From the NCBI GenBank assembly GCA_039105265.1, contig JAPFFF010000001.1:6758001-6822000 (forward strand): DNA of 64,000 nt, written 5' to 3'. Positions within the stretch are counted from its first letter, which is position 1. Each line of letters starts with the position of its first letter. The notes beneath the pieces are model-generated. The model searched no databases and was not told the DNA's origin. It saw only the letters and a list, made by a program, of their open reading frames with translations. Shown here piece by piece: positions 1-10,228 of this stretch. Both the position numbers and the translations under genes were made by a program. The DNA is from Tritrichomonas musculus (taxonomy: Eukaryota; Parabasalia; Tritrichomonadida; Tritrichomonadidae).

Positions 1-779
1 CAGCTGAGAAGCGATAGCCGCAGGTGGAAGGCTAAATTGGTAAATAGTGATTTTCCACCTGCAGCTGTCGCAGCTCAGCCGCAGGTGGAAGATTGGTTTC
101 CTTATTTATTTACTTCCACCTGCAGCTGAGAAGCGATAGCCGCAGGTGGAAGGCTAAATTGGTAAATAGTGATTTTCCACCTGCAGCTGTCGCAGCTCAG
201 CCGCAGGTGGAAGATTGGTTTCCTTATTTATTTACCTCCACCTGCAGCTGAGAAGCGATAGCCGCAGGTGGAAGGCTAAATTGGTAAATAGTGATTTTCC
301 ACCTGCAGCTGTCGCAGCTCAGCCGCAGGTGGAAGATTGGTTTCCTTATTTATTTACCTCCACCTGCAGCTGAGAAGCGATAGCCGCAGGTGGAAGGCTA
401 AATTGGTAAATAGTGATTTTCCACCTGCAGCTGTCGCAGCTCAGCCGCAGGTGGAAGATTGGTTTCCTTATTTATTTACTTCCACCTGCAGCTGAGAAGC
501 GATAGCCGCAGGTGGAAGGCTAAATTGGTAAATAGTGATTTTCCACCTGCAGCTGTCGCAGCTCAGCCGCAGGTGGAAGATTGGTTTCCTTATTTATTTA
601 CTTCCACCTGCAGCTGAGAAGCGATAGCCGCAGGTGGAAGGCTAAATTGGTAAATAGTGATTTTCCACCTGCAGCTGTCGCAGCTCAGCCGCAGGTGGAA
701 GATTGGTTTCCTTATTTATTTACCTCCACCTGCAGCTGAGAAGCGATAGCCGCAGGTGGAAGGCTAAATTGGTAAATAG
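1..779. repeat. 122-bp dimeric hairpin satellite array
   Basis: Six full copies and a 47-bp partial copy of a 122-bp unit begin at 1, 123, 245, 367, 489, 611 and 733. The window starts inside the array, so it probably continues to the left. Copies are nearly identical; the visible variable site is T or C in the TTTAC(T/C)TCCACC segment. Each unit is two diverged 61-bp monomers that share CAGCTG, AGCCGCAGGTGGAAG and TCCACCTG. Each monomer junction forms an inverted repeat of TTCCACCTGC with GCAGGTGGAA around an 18-nt loop. The array is far more GC-rich than the DNA around it. No coding function is visible. Confidence 0.95.
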
Positions 780-1961
780 AGAATATCAAATCAAAGATAT
801 GAAGTGTTTTTTTTTCATCCACCTTTTCGCTCTCAAAAATTTAAAAAATATTATATTTTAATCATTTTTGAATAAAAACTCTTTATATATTAGAGATAGG
901 ATTTTTTTAATGATAGATTTGATATACTGATATTATTCTGATTTTTTTAAGCCTATGTTCAAAATGAACTCTTATTATATATAGGATAAATTGTAAACTT
1001 TTTTGTTGGTTATTCGTTTTTTTTTTTTTTATTAAAAGCAAGGTTCCAATGAAAGGATCCTTTTTATAATAGACTGAAAAATATTTTAATATATGTAAAA
1101 ATGATTAATCATGATATTAATTCAAATTTTTTTGATAATTATAATATGAATTTGGATTGATTATTTTTGGATTTCTTTGGGTTTAAAGCTGGATTCATGG
1201 GATAGTTGAGAACTTGCAGATTCACTAGGTTGGAAATCTTTCATTTAATAATTCAAATCCAATTCAAAAAGATAATTTAAAAAGAAAGAATTCTATGTTT
1301 TGTTTTGTTACAAAATTTTTCACATTTTTTCATGAATAAAATTAAAATCATGCTTAACGCTACCAAGGAATTATTTTTATATATTTGAAATTTATTTATT
1401 TGTAATTAATATTATATTTATATCAAATAATGGATGATCGCATGCACATTTTTAGCGTCGTGAATTTATACGATTTATCCAATAATTTAAATCTTTTATT
1501 TAAAAAGTGCAAATGCTTAAAATAAAGTTTTATATTATATTATTATAAAATCATAAAACCTTTTCATCAATGAGAAAAATCAATTTGACAGTCCACTTTT
1601 TAAGAGGCCTAGTCCAAAAATTTTCGTTGCAGCTACTCTTCAAATGCTTGGCACACTGAGTAAAAAATCATTAAAGGAGCCAAGCAAAACAAGTGCGCCT
1701 TAATATTAAAAATTGGTTAAAATTTAAAAAGTCGTATTTGATACTTTCATGAAGTTAAACGACTTTTTCTGAAAATAAACTTCTCACAATTAATAAACGG
1801 GCACATCTCATTTTTCAACCCATTTGATTTAATCCTTTATTTTTTATTATAATAAAATATTATTTATCTACATTTTTTTTATTTATAATCCTGTTTTGAT
1901 ATTTTTTATGTTCAAATTGAATTATGTACGTTTATGAAAATCATAACAGATTTGATATAGA
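780..1961. other. Intergenic region between the satellite and CK2 beta
   Basis: AT-rich DNA with homopolymer T runs and no open frame of note. It holds one copy of a roughly 325-bp dispersed repeat, listed separately. TCATA at 1941-1945, about 20 nt before the CK2 beta start, fits the trichomonad initiator TCA-Y-W and is a plausible transcription start. Confidence 0.6.
1276..1604. repeat. Dispersed repeat, copy 1
   Basis: About 325 bp is close to 95 percent identical by eye to 37321-37660, in the same orientation. Both copies contain the segment around AATGGATGATCGCATGCACA. In this copy both edges fall at TTAA (1277 and 1600), and the first 8 nt TTAAAAAG recur inverted at the other end. That is compatible with a small TTAA-inserting element, but the inverted repeat is too short to prove it. 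Confidence 0.8.
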
Positions 1962-2669
1962 ATGTCCTCAAGGACTTTTAATACGAACATCGTCACATAC
2001 GAAAACTTTACGATATATACAAAGCCATGCAAATCATGCCCACCTGGAATAGATCCATGGATTCGTCAATTTTGTAAAAATTTTCAATGGTATGTTCAGA
2101 TAGATTCTGATTGGGCCGGCGATTGGTTCAACCAATACGGGATAAATCAACAAGTTGAGGATTTTGATGCGGCCATCGAGTTAATAACTGATCAACACTC
2201 AAGTGAATGGTCAAATTTTACAGATAAAAGAATAATATCTATTCATCAACAAGCAGTCAAGATATATGGAATGCTGCATGCTCGGTGGATATGCCAACCA
2301 AAGGGTATGTCATTAATGAAAGAAAAATATGAAAAAGGGGTATTTGGAAAATGCCCTCGTTATGAATGCCATGGAACCAACATGCTCCCAATGGGAACAA
2401 CATTTACAGTAAGAAGGCATTCAACAAAATTATTTTGCCCAAATTGTTATGACATTTATCGAGCTCCTCCAAACATGATATTAGATGGGGCTCATTTTGG
2501 ACCAGCATTCCCACATATGTTTTTGAGTGATTATCAGAAATTCGACAAATCAAAAGAATTTAAACCTTTCGAATTGAAAGCTTTTGGATTCAAAGTCCAT
2601 CGAAAAGAAAATTCGCGCTTTTTAGTTCATTCAAAAAATAAGTATGAGGAAGAAATACCTGATCAATAA
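1962..2669 (+). CDS. Casein kinase II regulatory (beta) subunit
   Basis: A 235-residue protein of the usual length for CK2 beta, the dimeric scaffold that stabilises CK2 alpha and presents substrates. The N-terminal helical domain opens with WIRQFCKNFQWYVQ. The zinc-binding module follows, with CPRYEC near residue 134 and CPNC near residue 160 holding the four cysteines that form the dimer interface. It continues with the family signature GAHFGPAFPHMF. The C-terminus lacks the acidic or phosphorylated tail of some animal forms. The stop codon overlaps TAAA, a trichomonad-type polyadenylation signal. The gene stands alone; the catalytic subunit is not in this window. Identification is secure from the motif order and spacing. 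Confidence 0.95.
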   Translation: MSSRTFNTNIVTYENFTIYTKPCKSCPPGIDPWIRQFCKNFQWYVQIDSDWAGDWFNQYGINQQVEDFDAAIELITDQHSSEWSNFTDKRIISIHQQAVKIYGMLHARWICQPKGMSLMKEKYEKGVFGKCPRYECHGTNMLPMGTTFTVRRHSTKLFCPNCYDIYRAPPNMILDGAHFGPAFPHMFLSDYQKFDKSKEFKPFELKAFGFKVHRKENSRFLVHSKNKYEEEIPDQ

Positions 2670-3431
2670 ATATCTTGTTTTTCTATAATTTTATTGATCT
2701 TATTTAAAATGCATTAATTCATTTTAAATATTAATATTAAAATACATATCTTTTGTGATTACATGCTTTCTATTCCTATTTTTGTTTCTTTTTAGACTTG
2801 TTAAAAGTACGGACTTTTCATGTACTTTTCGTGTAAAAGGAGCAAGAGTAACCGTTTTTCGTACGTTAAAATCGATTAAAAATGCTTTAATATCTTTTTA
2901 TAAAAACAAGAAAAAGCAAAATTCTTGAAATATATTAGTTCTTTATATTAGGTAAAATAATATTTAATGATATATTGCGTAATTATCTAAAGTGTGTTGA
3001 AATAAATGATTATTTTATTGATTATTTTATTACATTGAAAATATAATTTTATAATTCTTTCATTTTGTGAAAAAATAAAAAATGCTAAAAAAATTGAAAT
3101 AATTTTATTTGCCCTGGCAGATTGACCAAAATATTTCAGAGAAATTATAGATATTTTTGATTTTGTGAAAAAATAAAAAATGCTACAAAAATTGAATGAA
3201 TTTTGTAAGTCAACAAGTCCATGGAATTTAGCAAGTTAATTTCTTTTCTTTCTGTATATACCGACAGTTTTAACCCCAAATCAGACAAACTTAATCCAAC
3301 AAAGCTATTAATTATAAGTCATCTTTTTTAAAAAATAATTTTAGATTAATCTCTTTTTATATTTGGAGTTTTATTTTATGATTTTTTTTAAAAATTGACT
3401 ATGTTTGTTTATAAGAAAGCATAATCAAGTT
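2670..3431. other. Intergenic region with a 98-bp-spaced direct repeat
   Basis: AT-rich DNA with no open frame. A segment of about 35 bp beginning TTTTGTGAAAAAATAAAAAA occurs at 3063 and again at 3161, so about 98 bp is partly duplicated. No RNA gene or transposon ends are visible. Confidence 0.5.
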
Positions 3432-4169
3432 ATGGATAATAAAACAGAATTAAAATGGTATGAAAAATTGTTAATGAAAGTAATCGACTCTGGTGAAATC
3501 CCTGAGCACATTGCAATTATCATGGACGGGAATCGGAGATACGCTAGGAAAATGGCTTTTGAATCTGTTAAGCAAGGCCATGAAATTGGAGCAGAAAAAT
3601 TAAGACAATTGATCGAATGGCTCTCACTTTTGCATGGTGTTAAAATTCTCACTGTTTATGCATTTTCAATACTCAATTTTAATAGAAGTTCTGAAGAAGT
3701 TAAATCTCTAATGGATTTAGCAGAAAGAACATTTTCCGATATGGCTGACAAACCAGATTTTTTCGTTAGAAATAATTGCAAAGTGAATTTTTTAGGCAGA
3801 ATAGACATGCTAGAAGAAAGAGTTCTCCATCAAATACATCGCGTTGAATCGGTTTCACAAAAGAATCCAGAGTTTGTTCTCAATATATGCGTGTGTTATA
3901 CTTCTCACGATGAAATAGAACGAGCACGTGACAAATGCTATCAAGAAAACATCACACCTACTTATCAAGCAGTATTTAATCATCTTGAATTACCAAAAAA
4001 GCCAGATTTACTTATTCGCACAAGTGGTGTTAACAGAATGTCAAATTTTTTACTAATGCAGTGCAGTGAAACTCCAATTTGCGTCAGTGAATTTTTGTGG
4101 CCCGAAATAACTGCTTTTGAAATAGCTAAAATATTACTAAGATATCAATTAAGGAATTATCTTCCATAA
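3432..4169 (+). CDS. Cis-prenyltransferase (dehydrodolichyl/undecaprenyl diphosphate synthase)
   Basis: A 245-residue soluble enzyme that adds isopentenyl units in cis to farnesyl diphosphate, giving the long polyprenyl chain of dolichol for N-glycosylation and GPI synthesis at the ER. Diagnostic motifs appear in order: IAIIMDGNRRYARK (catalytic Asp32; Tyr where Trp is commoner), GHEIGAEKLRQLIEW, LTVYAFSILNFNRSSEEV, and near the C-terminus PDLLIRTSGVNRMSNFLL followed by SEFLWPEI. The RTSG motif reads RTSGV-N-RMS rather than RTSGE-x-RLS. The frame is open upstream to 3405, but only TTG lies there, so the ATG at 3432 is taken as the start. It stands between CK2 beta and the SNARE gene, all on the plus strand with separate promoter regions. 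Confidence 0.95.
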   Translation: MDNKTELKWYEKLLMKVIDSGEIPEHIAIIMDGNRRYARKMAFESVKQGHEIGAEKLRQLIEWLSLLHGVKILTVYAFSILNFNRSSEEVKSLMDLAERTFSDMADKPDFFVRNNCKVNFLGRIDMLEERVLHQIHRVESVSQKNPEFVLNICVCYTSHDEIERARDKCYQENITPTYQAVFNHLELPKKPDLLIRTSGVNRMSNFLLMQCSETPICVSEFLWPEITAFEIAKILLRYQLRNYLP

Positions 4170-4524
4170 TTGAAAGAGATATAATATATATATATATAAT
4201 ATTATTATTACGAATGCTTTATAAATACTATCTATCTGTAAGTTATTGCTAATTGTATATTTTTTATGCTTTTTTAACAAATGGATCATAGAATATAATT
4301 TGCTCCCTATAATGCATTTAAGGCAAAGAGCACACTGAAATGAACTCTTTTTTTGTTTCCATAAAAATTCAACCATCATTGATATATTTTATTGTATTGA
4401 TTTTATAGAGCACCATAAAAAAAATGAAAAATTTTACTTTTTGTTTGAAATTTCAATAATGAAAATTTTAATAATTTTTCAGTTTTGAATTAATTAGTTT
4501 ATCAAAAATTGACATTTGACCAAA
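4170..4524. other. Intergenic region upstream of the SNARE gene
   Basis: AT-rich spacer with a short TA microsatellite near 4180-4210. No gene or inverted-repeat element is visible. Confidence 0.5.
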
Positions 4525-5097
4525 ATGAAGATTTACGCAATGTACTTATATATAACTAATGGAAACGACGCAACTATAGTTGATTCCGCTAAAAACTTCA
4601 ACGATGTTGGCTGGATGTATCGCCAAAACTGCATCGAAATTTCGGATTTCTCGTCAAAACAATTAGCTGCCTCACAAAATCCACAAATGAATGTTACGGC
4701 CGAAGAAAAAGACTTTTTGTTTCATGCTCACCGAAAAGATAACGCATGCGCTATTATTGTTGCAACAAAAGACTATCCAAGCCGTATTGCGTTTTCAATT
4801 CTTCGAGAAATTATGATCGAATATGATAAATGCAGTGGCCATTTTCCAAATGGAAAAAGCCAAACTATACAACGCGGCATCGTTGAATACCAAGATCCAA
4901 CAAAAGCAGATAAATTAGCACAAATTCAAGCAAATTTGGATCAAACTCGAGAAATCATGGTTATGAACCTTGAAAAAGCCATAGGAAGAGGTGAATCTTT
5001 AGACCAGTTAGCTCAAAAGAGTGAAGAAATTTCCAATCAATCAAAACTATTTGTTCGTGAAGCATCAAAACTCAACAGATGCTGTTCGATTATCTAA
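4525..5097 (+). CDS. YKT6: Ykt6-type R-SNARE with C-terminal prenylation box
   Basis: A 190-residue protein with an N-terminal longin domain (about 1-120, opening MKIYAMYLYITNG) and one SNARE helix (about 130-185). The SNARE core has the central-layer arginine in AIGRGESLDQLAQKSE, so it is an R-SNARE. It has no membrane span and ends CCSII, matching the Ykt6 CC-A-I-M type tail where one cysteine is farnesylated and the other further lipidated. Ykt6 works in ER-Golgi, endosomal and vacuolar fusion and cycles between cytosol and membrane. The frame extends 9 nt upstream to a TTG; the ATG at 4525 starts exactly where longin proteins start. The stop codon overlaps TAAA. Confidence 0.95.
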   Translation: MKIYAMYLYITNGNDATIVDSAKNFNDVGWMYRQNCIEISDFSSKQLAASQNPQMNVTAEEKDFLFHAHRKDNACAIIVATKDYPSRIAFSILREIMIEYDKCSGHFPNGKSQTIQRGIVEYQDPTKADKLAQIQANLDQTREIMVMNLEKAIGRGESLDQLAQKSEEISNQSKLFVREASKLNRCCSII

Positions 5098-5441
5098 ATA
5101 TTATTCTCTATTCTATTTTTTTTTTATCGTAAAATTTATAACAACCCGAATTAATTAAAAAGAATGGTACTGCGATTGGATGTAAAGTGTCAAAAGTATT
5201 TAAAAAACTGTAATAATCGAAACAAACCAAATATATAAATAGAACACATTATATATAATAACATATTAAAATATTGGAAGGATTTTCTAATTTAATTTGG
5301 AGATTAATGTTGATAAAATTTGAATGAAAAACTCATTTTATCCATTCAAAAAAAAAAAAATTTTCAGATGGTATGCCTAATATATTTAAAATTTACTTCC
5401 AAATTTCATTAAAGAATTTGATTTTATATTATAGAAAATTA

Positions 5442-5449
5442 ACTGTTAT
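5442..5449 (+). repeat. 8-bp target-site duplication ACTGTTAT (left)
   Basis: ACTGTTAT directly precedes CAGGGATGT of the hAT MITE and recurs exactly at 6512-6519 after its other end. An 8-bp duplication is the hallmark of hAT insertion. Confidence 0.9.
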
Positions 5450-6511
5450 CAGGGATGTTTATCGATAGTGTCCGATAACGGTTAAATACGTTGCCAATAT
5501 TATCGATATTATCGGGAGTAGAGTAGAATAACCGATACTATCCGATAATAAATATCATTATCGATAAAAACGGTTTTTATCATGGCCAATAATGATCGAT
5601 ATTTTTAACTTTTTTAAGGTAAAGAAAAGATATTTACTAGAAATTATGGCTATTTAATTGTTATATAACTATATAAAAATTATTTTTTCAAGTAATGACA
5701 TATAAAAAACTTGTATGTACAAATGATCAAATTATAAAAAAAGATTTTTTATATTTCATAGGAAATTAACTTTTATTATAATAAAAGATAAGTAATATAT
5801 TACGATTCTAATAATATTTAAGTATGAAATTTAAAATCAATAAAGATAATTTTATTTTGGCAAAAAAATAAAATTTATCAAAAAGTGAACACGATAACTT
5901 TTTGTAAATTAATAAAATTCTCTCCATTTCTCTAAATATTTTTAGACTTGATATTCTTTTAATAAAAAAAAAAAAAACGCAAATTATTTTAGTAGCATTG
6001 CATTAATATTTCATTACATATTAAGATTCGTTAATTTGCAAATATGGAAATAATTTAATACTGAGAAGATATGAGGAAATTATCGTCTTATAACTTTGTT
6101 CTTAATCATAATCTTTTTTTGTTGGCCAATTGGTTCTTTTTTAAAAATTCTGAAAATAATCTTTTTATGTATTAATCAAAAACCTGATTTTTTAGCTTCT
6201 CATTATTATATTGGACATATAATGCACCCTGACCTTATTTCGCTTATTTCAGCATGCACTATTGAAGTACAATTAAAAATATAAAATTCCAAATTTTAAT
6301 CAAAAATGTAAAAAAAAAAAAGTATGGAAATTTTATTATAAAATATCGGAGAATATCGAACCGTAACCGTCCGATAGTGACCAAATATCGGCGGTTTTGC
6401 TTAACGTATTTATCGATAATTATTGGTTATCGAACAAATTTTTATCGATATTATCGGACTATCGATAATGAGCCGATAATCGATATTTATCATCATCGAT
6501 CGACATCCCTG
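5450..6511. mobile_element. Non-autonomous hAT element (MITE, 1062 bp)
   Basis: The ends are inverted copies, CAGGGATGT on the left and ACATCCCTG on the right, with the CAGGG terminus common in hAT elements. The 8-bp duplication ACTGTTAT flanks it on both sides (5442-5449 and 6512-6519). Both subterminal zones are dense in ATCGAT and TATCGG motifs in both orientations, as expected of transposase-binding clusters. No transposase frame is present. It must have been moved by a hAT transposase in trans; the hAT element at 51124 has different ends (TAGGCTTTTCC), so it is probably not that partner. Confidence 0.93.
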
Positions 6512-6519
6512 ACTGTTAT
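6512..6519 (+). repeat. 8-bp target-site duplication ACTGTTAT (right)
   Basis: Exact copy of 5442-5449, directly after the right terminus of the hAT MITE. Confidence 0.9.
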
Positions 6520-6639
6520 ATAATTTTTTTAAGCATTTCCAGGTTATTAAATTTTGCTGAATGATTTTTTTTCTGAGAAACATTGAAAAAAATTGAATGT
6601 TGTCCCAAGCATTTTGAATCCGACTTTAGATTTATTTAA

Positions 6640-8655
6640 GGGGGACGTTTCAAAAGTTAATTAATTGACCTATTATTTATATATGAATGATCGAAATCAA
6701 TTCAAAATTTAAAAACGAAATAATATTTTATATAATCGATATATAATTAAAAGACTTAACAAAATATTTGTAAAACGAAGCAAAAAAAAGTTGTGCGAGA
6801 ATAATTTTTTTTAATTATCCTTTGATTATGCAATTTTTCAAATATTTTGTGAATTTTTGCAATATTTTTTGTTATTACTTCTTAAAAAAAAAGATTTTTG
6901 AACAAAATAATCACGCACTTTTTTAGAGTTTTTTATTTCCTTTTTAAAGCATATCTATTGTTTTAAATCGCTGCATAATTCATAGAGTTATTTCAATTTT
7001 TATAATTTTATAAATTTGCTTTAATTGAAAAAGTTCTAAACGTACATTTTTTAATGCCGAGACCGAAAAATCGAAACGCTAAGTGGGCTCAAAATATAAA
7101 AGATCATCAAAATATTCATAGAAATGTAGGGACCTCGCCTATTCCTCAACAAAAAAAAGATATTGGAACAGAAAAGAAAGATTTTATTGATTTTAACATG
7201 AAAACTCTGGTTTTTTCTACATTAGCTTCAGGTTTTTCATTTATTTCAGCTTTTACTTTTCTCGCTTTGTTAACAGGATATATTATCGACAAGAAAAATT
7301 TCTACAAAACGCAGAAAGAATTAGAAATAATTATAAACAATGAACTTTTAAAACAATTAAAACAAAATCAAGAAGAACTACAACCAAATACTATAGTTGG
7401 CTTCGATGGAGCCTGGAACCACGTGCGTGGTGGTTCCTGCTGCATCGTTACTATGGTCGATATAAAAACAAAAAAAATAATAGACATAGCAATAATCGAA
7501 AAAACAAAGCAATACGTTAAAGGAAATTCAGATTTATCGTCTAAATCCTTAGAAGCCGAAGGAATTAAAAAACTATCACAAAAGTGGAAAAACGATAAAA
7601 GAATAATTGGATATGTCCACGATAATGATGGCACAACTCGTAAAATATTCAAAGAAAATAGATGGAATATTATCGAATATCTTGATTATGGCCATTCAAT
7701 CAAAGCTGTTTCTCGACTTGTTAAAAATTTTGTTTCAAAAAATGAAGAATTCAAAGAAATAGAAATTTCTTTAGAAAAATGGCTAATATCCATTTTAAAA
7801 TCTAATGATAATCAAAATATTAAATTAGATTTATGGTTAAATAGCTATAATCACTATAAAAATGTGCATACAAATTGTAAACATTCAAAAAATAAAGTTT
7901 TGAAAAATTATACTTTTTCTGATAAAAGTATTGAAAAATTGAAAAAATTTTTAAAAAGAACAAGCAACTATGGAGCAAAAGTTAACAACCTAATAACTTC
8001 TCAAGCAGTTGAATCATTTAACGCTTTTAAATCGCACTTTGCTCAGAAATCATTGAAATTTGCTTCATCAACCAAATTAAGATATCAAATAGCCGCATTG
8101 ACTTGGAATGATCGTACATGGCCATTTGATTTTGTACAAAACAACTTGTGTGCAGATAACATGAACGAATATGTCAAAATAATATATAAAAACTTGGTTG
8201 AGCCAAATTGCAAAAAGTATCGCTGCACAAAAGAATTCAAGAACTTAAAAAATAAAAAAAGAAATGAACAAAGATATAAGCAAAAGCAAAATAAAGACCC
8301 ATATGCATATAAAGGTAAAAAAAAGGGCTTGAAAGAATTATTTACATAAATTTAAAAGTAAAAAATACTAATTTTTTAATCAAGAAGCATATTTTGTTGA
8401 GTTTTTTTTATTTTTACCTTAAAAAACAATTTTGTCATTAATAATTTAGCTCATTTGTATAGTATTTAAAAAAAGTTGAATCTGATATTATGTTGTGAAA
8501 AATGAAAAGCTTAAGAGCTAATGATAATTAAATTTAATCTTGAATATTAAATAAAATTATTTAAAAATAAATCATTTAAAGAAATCAGAATAAAAGAATT
8601 TTAACTTTTTTTCTATATATATAGATGAGACCAATTAAGTTCAGAAACGTCCCCC
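6640..8655 (+). mobile_element. Kolobok-like DNA transposon, apparently complete (2016 bp)
   Basis: The 12-bp perfect terminal inverted repeats are GGGGGACGTTTC at 6640 and GAAACGTCCCCC ending at 8655. They are followed inward by weaker symmetry (GTTAATTAATTGACC against GACCAATTAAGTT). TTAA flanks both ends (6636-6639 and 8656-8659), as in TTAA-specific families such as Kolobok and piggyBac. It contains one uninterrupted transposase gene at 7054-8349. Intact ends plus an intact gene suggest a recent and possibly active copy. A related terminus is found at 37309. Confidence 0.9.
7054..8349 (+). CDS. DDE transposase of the Kolobok-like element
   Basis: A 431-residue protein. A basic N-terminus is followed by a hydrophobic stretch at about 51-78 and then the catalytic core. 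Likely DDE residues are Asp118 in VGFDGAWNHV, Asp190 or Asp192 in YVHDNDGTTRK, and Glu320 in SQAVESFNAF. Conserved-looking blocks KKIIDIAIIEK and DYGHSIKAV lie between them. The C-terminal tail (from about 400) is lysine-rich. The family call rests on the core layout and the TTAA target; a distant MULE or other DDE relative remains possible. The hydrophobic stretch is odd for a nuclear enzyme and may instead be a buried helix. The stop codon overlaps TAAA. Confidence 0.8.
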   Translation: MPRPKNRNAKWAQNIKDHQNIHRNVGTSPIPQQKKDIGTEKKDFIDFNMKTLVFSTLASGFSFISAFTFLALLTGYIIDKKNFYKTQKELEIIINNELLKQLKQNQEELQPNTIVGFDGAWNHVRGGSCCIVTMVDIKTKKIIDIAIIEKTKQYVKGNSDLSSKSLEAEGIKKLSQKWKNDKRIIGYVHDNDGTTRKIFKENRWNIIEYLDYGHSIKAVSRLVKNFVSKNEEFKEIEISLEKWLISILKSNDNQNIKLDLWLNSYNHYKNVHTNCKHSKNKVLKNYTFSDKSIEKLKKFLKRTSNYGAKVNNLITSQAVESFNAFKSHFAQKSLKFASSTKLRYQIAALTWNDRTWPFDFVQNNLCADNMNEYVKIIYKNLVEPNCKKYRCTKEFKNLKNKKRNEQRYKQKQNKDPYAYKGKKKGLKELFT

Positions 8656-8659
8656 TTAA

Positions 8660-10228
8660 AACGATTTCATCAATCTCACTTTTTGAGAGATATAAATAAT
8701 TTAAATTGAAAAAGATGAATCCATGAGGTGTATGTGTATAGTAACGGCAAAAATATAAAATTGCTTTATTTTTTAAATATATATTGTTATTAATGTATTA
8801 GTAAATATTGAATATAATATTATCTGGTTTTAATCGATAAATGAATCGGTAAACAAAAATCTTTTTTTGTGAAAAATAATTATAATAAATATTCAATTTA
8901 TATAAAGGATTTTTTTTTCATATCTTTTTATGATATTGTTTTTTCGATATATTTTATATATTTATATTATTAGGTTAAATTTGTTATATTATTTATTATT
9001 TCTTTAACTTTTAATATTTGCATTTGTTTTAATTATTATTATTATATTTATACTCCAAAGGTGATTTTTAAGTGTTTCTTCATATTAGCATGATATTTTA
9101 CTCTTGTGAGCATAAAATAATACATTATTACTATCATCTGCATGACTAAGGTTTGATTTTTATTTTGACATAAAAATTGATGCTAGAACTCATATTTATT
9201 AAAATTACTCTAAATACATGAATGTGTATCTCGTTGGTAAACAAAACTATAATTCTTCTTGGTTTCAATCAATAAAAAAATGAATTTCGATCTTGAGTAT
9301 TTTAAAATTTATATTTTATTTTTTATATTTTTATTAACTCAAAGCATAATATAATTATTTCAATTTTGTTTTATTTTATTTTTAGATTTATTCATTTATT
9401 CAGTATCAATAGAAAATGGAGCATTGAAAAAAAATTCAGAGTGTATTTTGAATTTATATCTCAATATTTTTGAATAAATATATCAATATATATCTTAAAA
9501 TTTATGAGATATTGAAATATTTGAAATAACCTTTTAAAAAGAGTTTACATTTTATGGCAATTTTTATATAAATATTCATTGACTGTAAACATGTATATTC
9601 ATTTATTTATATCTAATATATATATTATGTTTAATATAAAATATTATAAATTGATATTGCATCTAATATCAATGGATTAATGAAATTATCGAGGCCCATA
9701 TTTAAAAGAAATTCCTAGATGCACCTAACGAGTAGTTTGTTGCAATTATCAGTTCATTTTATTTCAAACATAAATAAAAATAATATATTAAATTTGTAAG
9801 AAATAAAATTAACCATAATCCTCAAAATAATAAACTAATTTTTTTTTTTAAATTCCTTAAATTTTAGTTCATTTGTAAATATATACCTCAGGAGCATGCT
9901 AATATCAATATATGATACAGAATAAGGTATTATATTTACTAATTCTTTCTCAAATAATGTTAGATAGGAAAGATATTCTCATTATTATAATATTAAAAAA
10001 GTTCAAAATCTCCCTTTAAAATTAAAATCATAGAGCCTAATTGCGGTATTAACAAATATTTATAAAAGAACAATGTAAAAAAATAAATAATTTGGTGGAT
10101 ATTTTCAAAATATTGAAAAATCCAAAATACGTTATTTTCGTTACTATACACATTGAGGTGTTGGAATTCTTTATTTTTTTTATAATAAACAAACAAATTG
10201 ATAGAGCATGATGATAAAATTTAACAAT
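8660..10228. other. Intergenic region, no feature seen
   Basis: About 1.5 kb of very AT-rich DNA between the transposon and the receptor gene. A 67-codon frame on the minus strand at 9993-10196 shows no family resemblance and is probably chance. No tRNA, repeat pair or transposon end was found. Confidence 0.5.

Larger units (their letters stand above)
5098..6639. other. Intergenic region holding a hAT MITE
   Basis: This stretch holds the 1062-bp element at 5450-6511 and otherwise AT-rich spacer. The 62-codon frame at 6096-6284 lies inside the element and resembles no known protein; I treat it as chance. Confidence 0.7.

Noticed and set aside
1-779. Satellite as a CRISPR-like array
   Set aside because: There are no variable spacers; the whole 122-bp unit repeats, and the host is eukaryotic.
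6096-6284. 62-codon open frame
   Set aside because: It lies inside the hAT MITE, has no family resemblance and its composition follows the AT-rich background.
9993-10196. 67-codon minus-strand open frame
   Set aside because: Low complexity (Phe, Tyr, Asn, Leu), no motif; expected by chance in AT-rich DNA.
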